Positions 18,907 through 27,921 of a DNA stretch of 64,000 nt are shown here, in pieces. Source of the DNA: Promethearchaeota archaeon (lineage in GTDB: Archaea; Asgardarchaeota; Lokiarchaeia; Sigynarchaeales; SOKP01); the NCBI GenBank assembly GCA_013375495.1, contig JABXKC010000005.1:62001-126000 (forward strand), written 5' to 3'. Positions within the stretch are counted from its first letter, which is position 1, and each line of letters begins with the position of its first letter. The notes below the pieces were generated by a model. It searched no databases. It was not told the origin of the DNA and was given only the letters and a program-made list of their open reading frames with translations. The translations under genes and the position numbers were made by a program.

Positions 18907-19401
18907 TTATTTAAATGGATTTGGTAACCACTTTCCCACTTTTTTTTTGTATTCTAAAAATAGTCTACCGAACATGTTTTCAAGAATTTTTTCTTCAAAG
19001 TTTACCATCCTGTTATAAACTAAAAAGACTGGAATAAGAAAACCAATGCTAATTAACGAGATCGATAGAAAGATAAATGCCACATAAATTAACAAAATTC
19101 CAAAATACATTGGATTTCTCGTATATCCAAGAGTTCCGTTCGTAATCAAAGAATTAGGTGGTTGGTGAGATTTAAATAACGCATGATGAGATCGTGAAAT
19201 AAAAGTTAGAGCTATAGCTAGAACCACGATAGAAAGTATTAAACGAATTACAAATGGTACTAAGTCGTTTAAAAATATTGAAATTCGAAAAACAATTGAA
19301 TCTAAAAACCAAATTAAGAAAAATCCTACTGGTAATATAGCATGATAAATATGCGCGTTTGGAATTTCTCTTTCATGACCTTCATGTCTTTTTAAACTCA
19401 T
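18907..19401 (-). CDS. Isoprenylcysteine carboxyl methyltransferase-like membrane protein
   Basis: The 164-residue protein has about four hydrophobic segments. It carries the family signature GYTRNPMYFGILLIY, followed later by the E-E-K-I-L pattern and an EYKKKVGKWLP end, as in the ICMT/PEMT-type membrane methyltransferases. These use S-adenosylmethionine to methylate lipids or prenylated cysteines at the membrane. The length fits small prokaryotic members. The substrate cannot be inferred. It stands alone, convergent with nothing, with AT-rich spacers of about 190-250 bp on both sides. Confidence 0.78.
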   Translation of the reverse strand: MSLKRHEGHEREIPNAHIYHAILPVGFFLIWFLDSIVFRISIFLNDLVPFVIRLILSIVVLAIALTFISRSHHALFKSHQPPNSLITNGTLGYTRNPMYFGILLIYVAFIFLSISLISIGFLIPVFLVYNRMVNFEEKILENMFGRLFLEYKKKVGKWLPNPFK

Positions 19402-19599
19402 TTTAGACTAACTTTTTTGTGTATTTTTATGTTTCTAATTCTTTTTTTTTTATTTATTAATCTCAATACATATAATTAAGTTTCTTTTGGACTTAAATTA
19501 AAATTTCTGAATCACTCAATTAATGGACTCCCATAATGATATAAATTGCCTTTGAAGTGATAATAATAAGTATCTAAATCTTAAAATTTGAAAAGGAAA

Positions 19600-20340
19600 A
19601 TGTCAAATATAGATGTTAAAAAAGATTTCCAAGAATTTGGGAAAAACATCCAGATTGTGGCAATTTGTACAGTTTTAACTATAGTAACAGGTATAACTAA
19701 TCTTATAGCATTAATTTTTATCTTTATTGCTTTAGGGTGTATTAAAAGGGCTAATATACATTTAAATAACTCTTCGTTATATGAATTTCGGTCAAAATAT
19801 ATTAGGGGTTTCATATCAAGAATATGTGGTACGATCATACTGATTACCGGAGTTGTAAACCTTGTGTTATTTTTCTTTATCCCAACCTCGTTCCCCTTCT
19901 ATATCTCGCTCTCTTTATCTATAATTCTTATGGTATCGGGTTTACTATTCATACTTATAGGTGTGGCAGCTGAAATAAAATCGTGGAAAAATTTGAAAAT
20001 ATTTTTTGAGAATAATCGTAAGATGTTTCCAACTAATATATCTAACGAGGCAATTGAAGGCTGCAGTAAACTAAAAACAGGGACGTTATTAAGTGCCTTT
20101 GCGTTTTTAATCATCCCGGGAATTATCGGATTTATCTATCAAATCATAGGGTATTTTAAGCTAGCAAAATTAGACAATTTGTCAATATACGACGCTCCAG
20201 AAACAGTAGTACAAAAGAACTTACCTGAGCCTCAGTCAGTAAGCCATTATGAAACAATTATCAATTTTTGCCCAAACTGTGGAGCAAGATTATCTGGATT
20301 AGGAAAATTCTGCGCGCTATGTGGTTCAGAAATTAATTAG
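19600..20340 (+). CDS. Membrane protein with C-terminal zinc ribbon, first of a tandem pair
   Basis: This protein of about 246 residues has several hydrophobic segments (about 20-50, 75-120 and 165-190) and ends in a zinc ribbon (CPNCGARLSGLGKFCALCGSEI). I set the start at ATG 19600 because it lines up with the start of the next gene (MSNIDVKKDF against MSNVNVNNEF); the longer frame from TTG 19588 adds only four residues. The downstream neighbour is a clear paralogue of the same size and layout. Function is unknown. The ribbon presumably faces the cytoplasm and may bind protein or nucleic acid. Confidence 0.78.
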   Translation: MSNIDVKKDFQEFGKNIQIVAICTVLTIVTGITNLIALIFIFIALGCIKRANIHLNNSSLYEFRSKYIRGFISRICGTIILITGVVNLVLFFFIPTSFPFYISLSLSIILMVSGLLFILIGVAAEIKSWKNLKIFFENNRKMFPTNISNEAIEGCSKLKTGTLLSAFAFLIIPGIIGFIYQIIGYFKLAKLDNLSIYDAPETVVQKNLPEPQSVSHYETIINFCPNCGARLSGLGKFCALCGSEIN

Positions 20341-20465
20341 AGATGATTTTTTTTTTAATTTTTTTAATATTAAAACACTTATTTAGAAAAATATAATTAA
20401 AAAAGTATAAACTAATTGATATATATAGAGACTTAACTAAATTAATTTTATCAAAGGTAATATAG

Positions 20466-21218
20466 ATGTCAAATGTAAATGTTAATAACGAATTCTCCGA
20501 GTTCGGAAAGAAGATGAAGATTGTTGGCATAATGACTATTTTGGTTATTATTCCTTTTGCAGGTAGTTTTTTAAGCTTCATTGGATTTATTTTTGGACTA
20601 ATGGCTCTTGGTGATATACGAAACGCAAACAATAAATTAAATCAAGCCTCCTTAGAAAATTATCGCTCAAAATTCATAATAGCAGTTATTTTTAGGATGA
20701 TTGGTTCTGTTGTTTCCTTAGTTGGATCGTTTTACTCATTTTCCAATATGCTTGATTTCAATTATCTCTACGATTTTCCTGCGTTAATTATGAGTTTTAT
20801 ACCCATGTTTATAGGATTTGTGATAAACCTTATAGCAGGTGCATTAGAAATGGACGCTTGGCGTAGTTTAACAGACTTTTTTAACCAGCATCGCAATTTA
20901 TTTCCTACTTATGTTGCAAACGAAGCTTCAGAAGGAAGTGAAAAATTAAGAACAGCTGCATTAATGAATATCCTATCGTTTTTAATAATAACAATTCTGA
21001 TTGGATGGATTTTACAAATCATCGGGTACTTCAAATTAGCAAAATTGGAAGAAACAACGGGTTATACAGCATCTGCGACTACTCCATTGACACCAAGAGT
21101 GCAGCCAACCTCACCATCAGCTCCATCGACTTTGGGAGCTAATTTTTGCTCTAACTGTGGGGCTAAACTTACTGGACAGGAAAAGTATTGCCCTGAATGT
21201 GGCTCAACACTGAATTAA
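20466..21218 (+). CDS. Membrane protein with C-terminal zinc ribbon, second of a tandem pair
   Basis: The 250-residue protein is a paralogue of the preceding gene, sharing the MSN.. start, the LRTAALMNILSF / IIGYFKLAKL block near residues 160-195 and the C-terminal zinc ribbon (CSNCGAKLTGQEKYCPECGSTL). It has about four hydrophobic segments. A proline- and threonine-rich linker at about 200-225 separates membrane part and ribbon. The 125-bp spacer with TATA-like sequence suggests separate promoters after a tandem duplication. No function is known to me. Confidence 0.8.
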   Translation: MSNVNVNNEFSEFGKKMKIVGIMTILVIIPFAGSFLSFIGFIFGLMALGDIRNANNKLNQASLENYRSKFIIAVIFRMIGSVVSLVGSFYSFSNMLDFNYLYDFPALIMSFIPMFIGFVINLIAGALEMDAWRSLTDFFNQHRNLFPTYVANEASEGSEKLRTAALMNILSFLIITILIGWILQIIGYFKLAKLEETTGYTASATTPLTPRVQPTSPSAPSTLGANFCSNCGAKLTGQEKYCPECGSTLN

Positions 21219-21356
21219 GAATATTTTTAAAATATATTTCTTTTCTTGCTTTTTATTTTTAAATATCAACATTTTTACTTCTAGTGACCCCTCCCTCCCT
21301 CTATATGACAAATTTTTTATAAAAATAAATAAAAAAAAATGTTATAAGATTAGAAT

Positions 21357-21590
21357 TTATAGACCTTTCATCTTAACTCCAAGGAAAAAGAGAAACCACG
21401 ATAAAAAGATTACTATTGCTGCTGTCATCAACCAGAATTGGAAAGAGCTAACTCCGGGTATTACGTAAGCAGACGGTAATATAGTTCCTGACCAAAGTAA
21501 TGTAGATTGGTCAAGTACGATAAATACTCCAAATGCCATCAGGAGGAAGGTCAAAAATACCGTAAATTTACTTGGTGGTGTCCATGCCAT
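21357..21590 (-). CDS. Small two-helix membrane protein
   Basis: The 77-residue protein has two transmembrane segments, at about residues 10-28 and 52-72, joined by a short loop (TLLWSGTILPSAYVIPG). Nothing else is recognisable. The frame is well formed, starts at ATG 21588-21590, and lies in a gap where a small gene fits, so it is probably real. Function is unknown. Confidence 0.55.
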   Translation of the reverse strand: MAWTPPSKFTVFLTFLLMAFGVFIVLDQSTLLWSGTILPSAYVIPGVSSFQFWLMTAAIVIFLSWFLFFLGVKMKGL

Positions 21591-21709
21591 TTTATTTCAC
21601 TATAGTTCTAACTATTAGAAATTGTAAGATATATGAAGTAATCTTCGATATAAAAGTTTAATTTATAGATATATTAGAATGGAAAAGAAATTTGTATGAT
21701 TATGTCTAA

Positions 21710-22036
21710 CTATTTGGTCATAGCATTGAGAATTACTTCTGCAATCTTTTTATATTTAATTTCTTCAATGAAATGACCAACATCGCTAAAAATAATTATG
21801 TTATTTTTAAGCTGAGGTAAATGATATAGCCATTGTTTTAATACACCTTGATTAGCTAACGGATCCCATTTTCCGATTACGGCATGAACACCAACCTTAT
21901 TACTCTTCCCACCCCATGATACTTTTATGTTTTCTTGTATGAAATCATAGAAAGCTTTTGTACTTCTTTTACCGAATTTTAAGAATATGGTACAATTTTG
22001 AGTTAAAAATTGTCTTTTAGTTTTAGTTTCAATCAC
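21710..22036 (-). pseudogene. C-terminal piece of an alpha/beta hydrolase
   Basis: The 108-residue frame carries only the end of an alpha/beta hydrolase. It has the HAVIGKWDPLANQ segment with the acid residue and the IIIFSDVGHFIEEIKYKKIAEVIL segment with the catalytic histidine. The nucleophile elbow and the N-terminal half are missing. A GTG start with GAGGGAG upstream could still give a short product, but it cannot be an active enzyme of this family alone. It is probably a decayed gene. Confidence 0.6.
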
Positions 22037-22185
22037 CCCTCTCCCTCTCTAATTAGATTTTTTTATATCTAACCATATTTGCAAATGTTCTACTCTATTG
22101 TACAAAAACATGGAATTTAAAAAACTTTAAAACGAATTATTAACATTCTTATCATGAGTTTTAATACTTAACTTGTTGAGCTAAC

Positions 22186-22317
22186 ATGGATGGTAAAAAC
22201 TCCCAGAAGGATGTTTGGTTAACATACTGCGAAGAATGTGTAAAATCGAAAATCGACAAAAATGTCCCTCATGATTTTACAGAAGAACCGGGGGAAACCG
22301 AAGATACTAATTTATGA
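22186..22317 (+). CDS. Possible 43-residue protein with a C..C pair
   Basis: ATG 22186 opens a 43-codon frame ending at TGA 22315-22317. The product is hydrophilic, contains TYCEECVKSK and ends in an acidic tail (EEPGETEDTN). Base composition is richer in G and C than its spacers, which suggests coding. With two cysteines it could bind half a metal site and would need a partner or dimer. It could be a chance frame. Confidence 0.4.
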   Translation: MDGKNSQKDVWLTYCEECVKSKIDKNVPHDFTEEPGETEDTNL

Positions 22318-22457
22318 AAAACAACAAATTTTCTCTAATTACAACACATTTCTATCTCTTTTTCGACATCAACACTGACTTATTTTAATTACCAAATATT
22401 TCTAAAATAAAAGTAAATTAATTTCTTTTAATCTAGTTGAATGAAGAAGATTAAATT

Positions 22458-23636
22458 ATGAACTCGAGAGAACGTGTGAAATCAGCATTATATTTTAATA
22501 ATCCAGATAAAGTGCCCATTTTTAATTTAGTAAGTGGCGACATCTTACCACTTCCATTAGTTCATTCTAATAATTGGAAACCAGGATGGAAGGAAGGAGA
22601 GGAAGGATTATTCCCTCATGCACAAGGAAGTTATAAATGGGATCGTCCTAGTTGGGCTAGTAGGCCAGAATACCAAGGGAATAAATGGAGAACTACACCT
22701 CATGAGGAGATTGATGAATGGGGGTGTATTTGGAACATGAAGGGAAATGATAAGAGTATAGGACATCCTGGAAGGGCTTCCTTACCAGATTGGAAGGATT
22801 ATGAAAGTTATATAACGAAATATACTCCTGATCCTACGGACAAATCTAGATATAGATTAGCTTTTCAACTAAAAGAAAATAGCGATCCAGAAAAATATCG
22901 TATAATTTTGCCTATGTATCATGGTCCATCACAGCTTGCTTCCTATATACGTGGATTTAATAATTATTTAATTGATCATAAAAAAAATCCAACTCAATTA
23001 AAAAGATTATTAGAACATATCGCAGATTATCACATTCAATTGATTAAGAATTCAATTAAATTTGGCTTAGAACCTCATGGGATATGGTTTACAGATGATC
23101 TAGGGGAGCAGAGCGGTCCTTTCATAAGTCCAAAAATGTTTGCATCGTTTTATGAATCATCTTATGGGAGATTATTCGAAGTAGCTCATGATTTAGGTTT
23201 AGATGTGCATCAGCATTGTTGTGGAAAAGTTGATCCATTATTACCAATTTTAATTAAATGGGGATTAAATTCAATTGAATTTGACAGCCCGAGAATGAGT
23301 GGATACAACGACTTGAAGCAATATAGAGGTAAAATTATGTTTTGGGGTTGTGTGAATATTCAATCCATTTACTGGAAGGGAACTCCGGAAGAAGTAGAAC
23401 GAGAAGTTTGGCATATGGTGCGTAATTTAGGGACTAAAAAGGGAGGATATGGAGCATGCTTTTATGATGATGCTAAAATAATTAAAGTACCACGAAAGAA
23501 TGTTAGAGCATTTTCAAAAGGACTTGAAAAATATGGTGATTACTCAAAAATTCCCGATCATTGGTGGGATTATCCAACTGTAAAAAACTGGAATGATTTT
23601 GAAGTTCCTCCTTTACCACCCTTAGATCCTAACTAA
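22458..23636 (+). CDS. Uroporphyrinogen decarboxylase-superfamily protein (URO-D/methyltransferase-like)
   Basis: The 392-residue protein belongs to the URO-D superfamily, which includes heme-pathway decarboxylases and corrinoid methyltransferases such as MtaA. Recognisable parts are SRERVKSALYFNNPDKVP at the start, GIWFTDDLGEQSGPFISPKMF in the middle, the HQHCCGKVDPLLPILIKWG block and the late WGCVNIQ segment. A substrate cannot be named; with no heme genes nearby, methyl transfer or a catabolic role is more likely than heme synthesis. The last 346 bp are repeated at 54721-55066 in the same orientation. Confidence 0.83.
   Translation: MNSRERVKSALYFNNPDKVPIFNLVSGDILPLPLVHSNNWKPGWKEGEEGLFPHAQGSYKWDRPSWASRPEYQGNKWRTTPHEEIDEWGCIWNMKGNDKSIGHPGRASLPDWKDYESYITKYTPDPTDKSRYRLAFQLKENSDPEKYRIILPMYHGPSQLASYIRGFNNYLIDHKKNPTQLKRLLEHIADYHIQLIKNSIKFGLEPHGIWFTDDLGEQSGPFISPKMFASFYESSYGRLFEVAHDLGLDVHQHCCGKVDPLLPILIKWGLNSIEFDSPRMSGYNDLKQYRGKIMFWGCVNIQSIYWKGTPEEVEREVWHMVRNLGTKKGGYGACFYDDAKIIKVPRKNVRAFSKGLEKYGDYSKIPDHWWDYPTVKNWNDFEVPPLPPLDPN
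23291..23636 (+). repeat. Left copy of a ~346-bp direct repeat (3' end of the URO-D-like gene)
   Basis: From GAGAATGAGTGG onward this stretch matches 54721-55066 with roughly 20-25 mismatches by eye, in the same orientation. Similarity ends near the stop codon. The two copies bracket the whole polysaccharide island. Confidence 0.85.
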
Positions 23637-23669
23637 AAGTAAAAGAGATCCTTAATATTTATTTAATAT

Positions 23670-23730
23670 TAAAATAAATTAATTTCTTTTTTTGATGTGT
23701 ATCTATATGAAATATGACTTAATCCTCCAA
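23670..23730 (+). pseudogene. Stub of a geranylgeranyl-reductase-like gene start
   Basis: The stretch AAAATAAATTAATTTC through ATGAAATATGACTTAATC resembles 60904-60964, the leader and first codons of the geranylgeranyl reductase. It gives M-K-Y-D-L-I here against M-T-Y-D-L-I there. Similarity stops after about six codons. It looks like a gene 5' end left behind by rearrangement. Confidence 0.5.
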
Positions 23731-23786
23731 TTGCAACATTACTTATGAAATTGACGCATGAAGAACACCTATAGATAAACTATAAA

Positions 23787-23891
23787 ATCCCAAGACCCGG
23801 AGATATTTTGCATAGTTATGCCGACATTAGTAAAGCAAATCGATTATTGAAATTCGACCCTAAATATTCCCAAGAAAAAGGTTTGACTTAG
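23787..23891 (+). pseudogene. C-terminal remnant of a UDP-glucose 4-epimerase-like gene
   Basis: An open stretch reads PRPGDILHSYADISKANRLL and KFDPKYSQEKGLT before TAG 23889-23891. This is the well-conserved end region of GalE-type epimerases (R-P-G-D-I-x-H-S-Y-A-D-I-S-K-A). The rest of the gene is absent. It lies between the URO-D-like gene and RmlB, at the left edge of the island. Confidence 0.65.
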
Positions 23892-24007
23892 TGGATGATC
23901 CGATTGCGGAAAGATTTTAGTTTTCTCATTCATTAATTTCTTTTAGAAGGCCTATATTAGAACCTAAAAATCCATTTATACTTATTATTAATGATTATAA
24001 TATAAGA

Positions 24008-25030
24008 TTATCTATTTTTATATTGCCTCTCATAAAATTTTAAATACTCTTTAGTTATTACATTTTCTAACCATTTTGTATTAGAAATATACCATTCAAC
24101 AGTCATTTTTAATCCCTTTTCAAAATCTACTTCAGGTTTCCAATGTAACTCTTTTGTTATTTTATCGTGATTCATTGCGTATCTTAAATCATGACCTGGT
24201 CTATCTTTTACAAATTTTATTAATGATTGGGGTTTATCTAAAATTTTTAATAACTTTTCAACCAATTTAATATTAGCAATCTCTGAATCTCCTCCTATAT
24301 TGTAAATCTCTCCAATTCTTCCTTCTATTAATACTTTTAGAATAGCTTTGCAATGATCTTCTACGTAAAGCCAATCTCTCACATTAATTCCTTTACCATA
24401 AACGGGTAAACTTTTGTTGTTCAAAGCATTGTTAACCATTAGAGGTATCAATTTTTCTGGGAATTGGAAAGGTCCATAGTTATTTGAACAACGAGTAATA
24501 TTTACAGGAAGGTTAAAAGTCTTGTAATATGACCTCACTAAAAGATCGGCAGAAGCTTTACTTGCAGAATAGGGGCTATTCGGTGCTAATTGATGATTCT
24601 CGTCAAAAGGAGCATCAGTAAAGTTTAAAGATCCATAAACCTCGTCTGTAGATATTTGAAGATATTTCTTAATATTATTTTTTTTCGCAGAATTTAATAA
24701 ACTTATTGTCCCTGATATATTTGTATCACAAAACAAAGAAGGATTATTAATTGAACGATCAACATGGGATTCCGCAGCAAAATTTATGATATGATCTATA
24801 TCGTTCTTGCGAATGATCTCATCAACAGCCTTAAAATCACATATATCCATTTTAATGAATTTGTATTGATTAGGGTGCTTTTCTTCAATATTTTTCAGAT
24901 TTTCAGGATTTCCCGCATATGTTAATTTATCTACATTAATAACTTTAAAATCTACATTAGATTCGAATAGATATCTTATAAAATTACTTCCGATAAATCC
25001 CATCCCGCCAGTAACAAGACAGACTTTCAT
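24008..25030 (-). CDS. rmlB: dTDP-glucose 4,6-dehydratase (RmlB/RffG)
   Basis: The 340-residue protein has all marks of RmlB: the NAD motif TGGMGFIGSNF (residues 7-17), LTYAGNPENL, the catalytic STDEVYGSL block near 120 and YSASK near 148, plus PGHDLRYAMNHDKI near the end. It converts dTDP-glucose to dTDP-4-keto-6-deoxyglucose. The thymidylyltransferase gene lies about 540 bp upstream on the same strand, with only a flippase stub between them. RmlC and RmlD are not visible, so the keto sugar is probably diverted to an amino sugar by the DegT aminotransferase rather than to rhamnose. Confidence 0.95.
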   Translation of the reverse strand: MKVCLVTGGMGFIGSNFIRYLFESNVDFKVINVDKLTYAGNPENLKNIEEKHPNQYKFIKMDICDFKAVDEIIRKNDIDHIINFAAESHVDRSINNPSLFCDTNISGTISLLNSAKKNNIKKYLQISTDEVYGSLNFTDAPFDENHQLAPNSPYSASKASADLLVRSYYKTFNLPVNITRCSNNYGPFQFPEKLIPLMVNNALNNKSLPVYGKGINVRDWLYVEDHCKAILKVLIEGRIGEIYNIGGDSEIANIKLVEKLLKILDKPQSLIKFVKDRPGHDLRYAMNHDKITKELHWKPEVDFEKGLKMTVEWYISNTKWLENVITKEYLKFYERQYKNR

Positions 25031-25296
25031 AATATCATTGACTCATTAAATTAATTTATTGCGATTAATATTGCTTCAATTTATTTTCCTAAAGCATATA
25101 AAATTAGAATCAAAGGTTTTTTTTAACACTTATTAATGACTTAAAGGAATAATATTATCATTTTAACCATATTATTTCTTTTAATCAGCTGCTATGCACT
25201 TATATTATTATTAATCCTAATCCTTTATCCAAGTTTTTTATTATTTTTAAGTTTAAATATTTCTAAAAAATGTTATATACAAACAAATAGATCTTT

Positions 25297-25497
25297 TTAA
25301 ATCTGCTTTACGTGAAAAGAATCGGTAATATTTAATAAGATCACTGGAACCGCTAAGACTAAATTATAAATACTGTAATCATCGACTGAAAAAAACCTGA
25401 TGAGAAAAAACCCCGACCCGAAAGATAACCCAAAAGTGATAATTTCTCCGATAATTAGGATACTTGTACTTCTGGTAAATTCCGTGGTTTCTCCCAC
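25297..25497 (-). pseudogene. N-terminal stub of a polysaccharide flippase-like gene
   Basis: The 66-residue frame looks like the first two membrane segments of a Wzx/MOP-type flippase (TEFTRSTSILIIGEIITFGL and then FFLIRFFSVDDYSIYNLVLAV). It then ends abruptly. A full flippase has about 12-14 segments. It lies between RmlB and RmlA, and an intact flippase is at 36596-38095. Confidence 0.6.
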
Positions 25498-25569
25498 TTA
25501 TATCATCTTTTAATTATAGTTGTTTTTAAAATGAGAATTTTTTTTTTAAAGCCATTATTTTTGTTATTC

Positions 25570-26436
25570 TTATTCGTCGGAAATCTTTTTTAGGTACTTC
25601 CCATAATCCGTGTTTGATATGGTTTCTGCGATCTTTTGCAGATCTTGTCGAGAAATATACCCTTTATTATAAGCAATCTCTTCGATACATGCGACATATA
25701 GACCTTGTCGTTTCTGTATTGTTCCCACAAAATTGGATGCTTCAAGTAATCCATCATATGTTCCCGTGTCAAGCCAAGCGAATCCTCTTCCTAAGAGTTG
25801 TATTCGCAATTTCTCCTTTTTAAGGTATTCTTTAAGCAAATCAGTTATTTCAATCTCCCCTCTTGGTGATGGTTCTAAACCCTTTGCAATATCTACAACA
25901 TCCTCGTCGCAAAAATAAAGCCCGGGAATGGCATAATTTGATTTTGGGTTGTTTGGTTTCTCCTCCAAGGATATAACTTTTCCGTTTTTATCGAATTCAA
26001 CAACCCCAAATTCTTCAGGATTCTTAACATAATAACCAAAAATTACTGCTCCTTCTTTTAACGAGGATGCTTCGCTTAATACAGGTGTGAAACCTTGACC
26101 AAAAAAAACATTATCAGCAAGAATAAGAGCAACCTTTTCATCAGCAATAAATTTTTCCCCAACAATAAAAGCATCTGGCAGCCCACGAGGTTCAGATTGA
26201 ATCTTATAAAAAAATTTAAGACCCACCTTACTTCCGTCTCCCAGAATCATTTTGTAAAAATTGATATGCTGTGGTGTTGAAATAATAAGAATTTCTCTAA
26301 TACCAGCAAGCATTAGCACAGATAACGGGTAATAGATCATCGGTTTGTCATAAATAGGAATAAGATGCTTACTTATTGTTTGTGTAATCGGATAAAGCCT
26401 AGAGCCACTTCCTCCTGCTAAGATGATTCCTTTCAT
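25570..26436 (-). CDS. rmlA: Glucose-1-phosphate thymidylyltransferase (RmlA/RffH)
   Basis: The 288-residue protein matches the short bacterial-type RmlA in length and motifs. These are LAGGSGSRLYPIT (residues 6-18) for nucleotide binding, PMIYYPLSVLMLAGI, the EEKPNNPKSNYAIPGLYF block and WLDTGTYDGLLEA near residue 220. It makes dTDP-glucose from dTTP and glucose 1-phosphate and feeds RmlB. It is probably co-transcribed with the downstream flippase stub and RmlB. Confidence 0.95.
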   Translation of the reverse strand: MKGIILAGGSGSRLYPITQTISKHLIPIYDKPMIYYPLSVLMLAGIREILIISTPQHINFYKMILGDGSKVGLKFFYKIQSEPRGLPDAFIVGEKFIADEKVALILADNVFFGQGFTPVLSEASSLKEGAVIFGYYVKNPEEFGVVEFDKNGKVISLEEKPNNPKSNYAIPGLYFCDEDVVDIAKGLEPSPRGEIEITDLLKEYLKKEKLRIQLLGRGFAWLDTGTYDGLLEASNFVGTIQKRQGLYVACIEEIAYNKGYISRQDLQKIAETISNTDYGKYLKKISDE

Positions 26437-26751
26437 ATTCCACCTTCTGATAAATTACAATTCCAGCTAATTTTTCACTTTTTATAGAAATTAAGTTTTT
26501 TATAACTTTTAAATTAGAGTATGATTCATAATTTTTGACTCCATATTTTATTTTCTCTAATATGTTTGGTAAAATGATAATAGGGGATTTCAACCAATTG
26601 AAGAAAAATATCTGTAAACTCATTATGGAACTTGAATAGGAGAAGATCATTCCATCTTAAGAGTTTCTTGATTAATTTATCTAATGGCAATCAAAGTTTT
26701 TAAATTAGCTAAATTTAAATTATATAAAAAAGATTAAATGGTTTATGATTC
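26437..26751. other. Spacer between divergent RmlA and aminotransferase genes
   Basis: This AT-rich stretch separates two divergent sugar operons and should hold both promoters. TATA-like AAATTATATAAAAA lies at about 26716-26729, some 25-35 bp before the aminotransferase start. A minus-strand frame of 83 codons overlapping the RmlA start has no recognisable content. Confidence 0.4.
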
Positions 26752-27885
26752 TTGAAAAGTATCCAACCTTTTAAAGAGCCAATTTACATCACGAGACCAT
26801 TATTACCACCAACCAAATTGGTTTATAAAAAGATAAAAGAAATCTGGAAATCTAAATTGTTAACAAATATGGGAAACCAACATCAAGAATTAGAATCTGC
26901 ATTAATGAAATATCTTAATGTTCCTTTTTTAAGCCTTTTTTGCAATGGAACATTAGCACTTCAAATAGCTTTTCAAGCACTTAAATTAAAGGGTGAAGTA
27001 ATTACTACACCATTTACATTTCCTGCTACAGTGAATGCTTTATATCAAAATAATTTAGAACCTATTTATTGCGATATTAAATTTGATGATTTCAATTTAA
27101 ATCCAGAAATGATTGAGGAGTTAATTACATCAAAAACGTCAGCAATATTACCTGTACATGTTTTTGGTAATCCTTGTAATATAGAACAAATTTCAAAAAT
27201 TGCAGAAGATTGCAATTTGAAAGTAGTTTATGATGCTGCTCATTGTTTTGGTGTTAAATATAAGAATAAAGGAATTGGAAATTATGGTGATATAAGTATG
27301 TTCAGTTTTCATGCTACTAAGATATTTCATACTCTAGAGGGAGGTTGCCTTACTTACAATAACCAAGAATTTAAAGAACAATTATATCTCTTAAAAAATT
27401 TCGGGATTAAAAATGAGGATGAAGTTATACTTCCAGGAACAAATGCTAAAATGAATGAACTACAAGCTGCGATCGGATTATTAAATCTGAAATTGGTTAA
27501 TGAGGAAATAAAGAAAAGAAAAAAAATAGTATCAATTTATAGGAATACTCTAAAAAATGTTGAAGGTATTAAGTATTTGGAAGAAAATGAAGACACAGTA
27601 AGTAATTATCAATATTTCCCAATTTTAATTAACGGGGAAAAATTCGGAATTAATAGAGATCAAGTCTATGAAAATTTTAAAGAATATAATGTTTTTTCAC
27701 GGAAATATTTTTATCCACTTTGTACAGATTATAAATTCTTCAATAATAGAGAAGAAAATCCAATTCCAATTGCCAAAAGAATTTCTCAGCGTATATTATG
27801 CTTACCATTATATGGTGAATTAACAGGAGAAAATGTTATGAAAATTTGTGATATACTGTTATATTTACAAAAGAATTTGAATTAA
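26752..27885 (+). CDS. DegT/DnrJ/EryC1/StrS-family sugar aminotransferase
   Basis: The 377-residue PLP enzyme has the family blocks CNGTLALQIAFQAL, TTPFTFPATVNAL, the VYDAAHCFG aspartate segment and SFHATKIFHTLEGG with the PLP-binding lysine. It would convert a dTDP-4-keto-6-deoxy sugar to a 4-amino sugar (Fuc4N or Qui4N type) using the product of the divergent RmlAB genes. The frame has no ATG near the start and opens with TTG 26752, supported by a TATA-like box. It leads a dense run of same-strand genes to 34498. Confidence 0.88.
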   Translation: MKSIQPFKEPIYITRPLLPPTKLVYKKIKEIWKSKLLTNMGNQHQELESALMKYLNVPFLSLFCNGTLALQIAFQALKLKGEVITTPFTFPATVNALYQNNLEPIYCDIKFDDFNLNPEMIEELITSKTSAILPVHVFGNPCNIEQISKIAEDCNLKVVYDAAHCFGVKYKNKGIGNYGDISMFSFHATKIFHTLEGGCLTYNNQEFKEQLYLLKNFGIKNEDEVILPGTNAKMNELQAAIGLLNLKLVNEEIKKRKKIVSIYRNTLKNVEGIKYLEENEDTVSNYQYFPILINGEKFGINRDQVYENFKEYNVFSRKYFYPLCTDYKFFNNREENPIPIAKRISQRILCLPLYGELTGENVMKICDILLYLQKNLN

Positions 27886-27921
27886 ATTAAAATCGAATCT
27901 AAAAATTGGAAATAGAATAAA

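Noticed and set aside
26399..26650. 83-codon minus-strand frame before RmlA
   Set aside because: It overlaps the RmlA start in another frame and shows no recognisable content.
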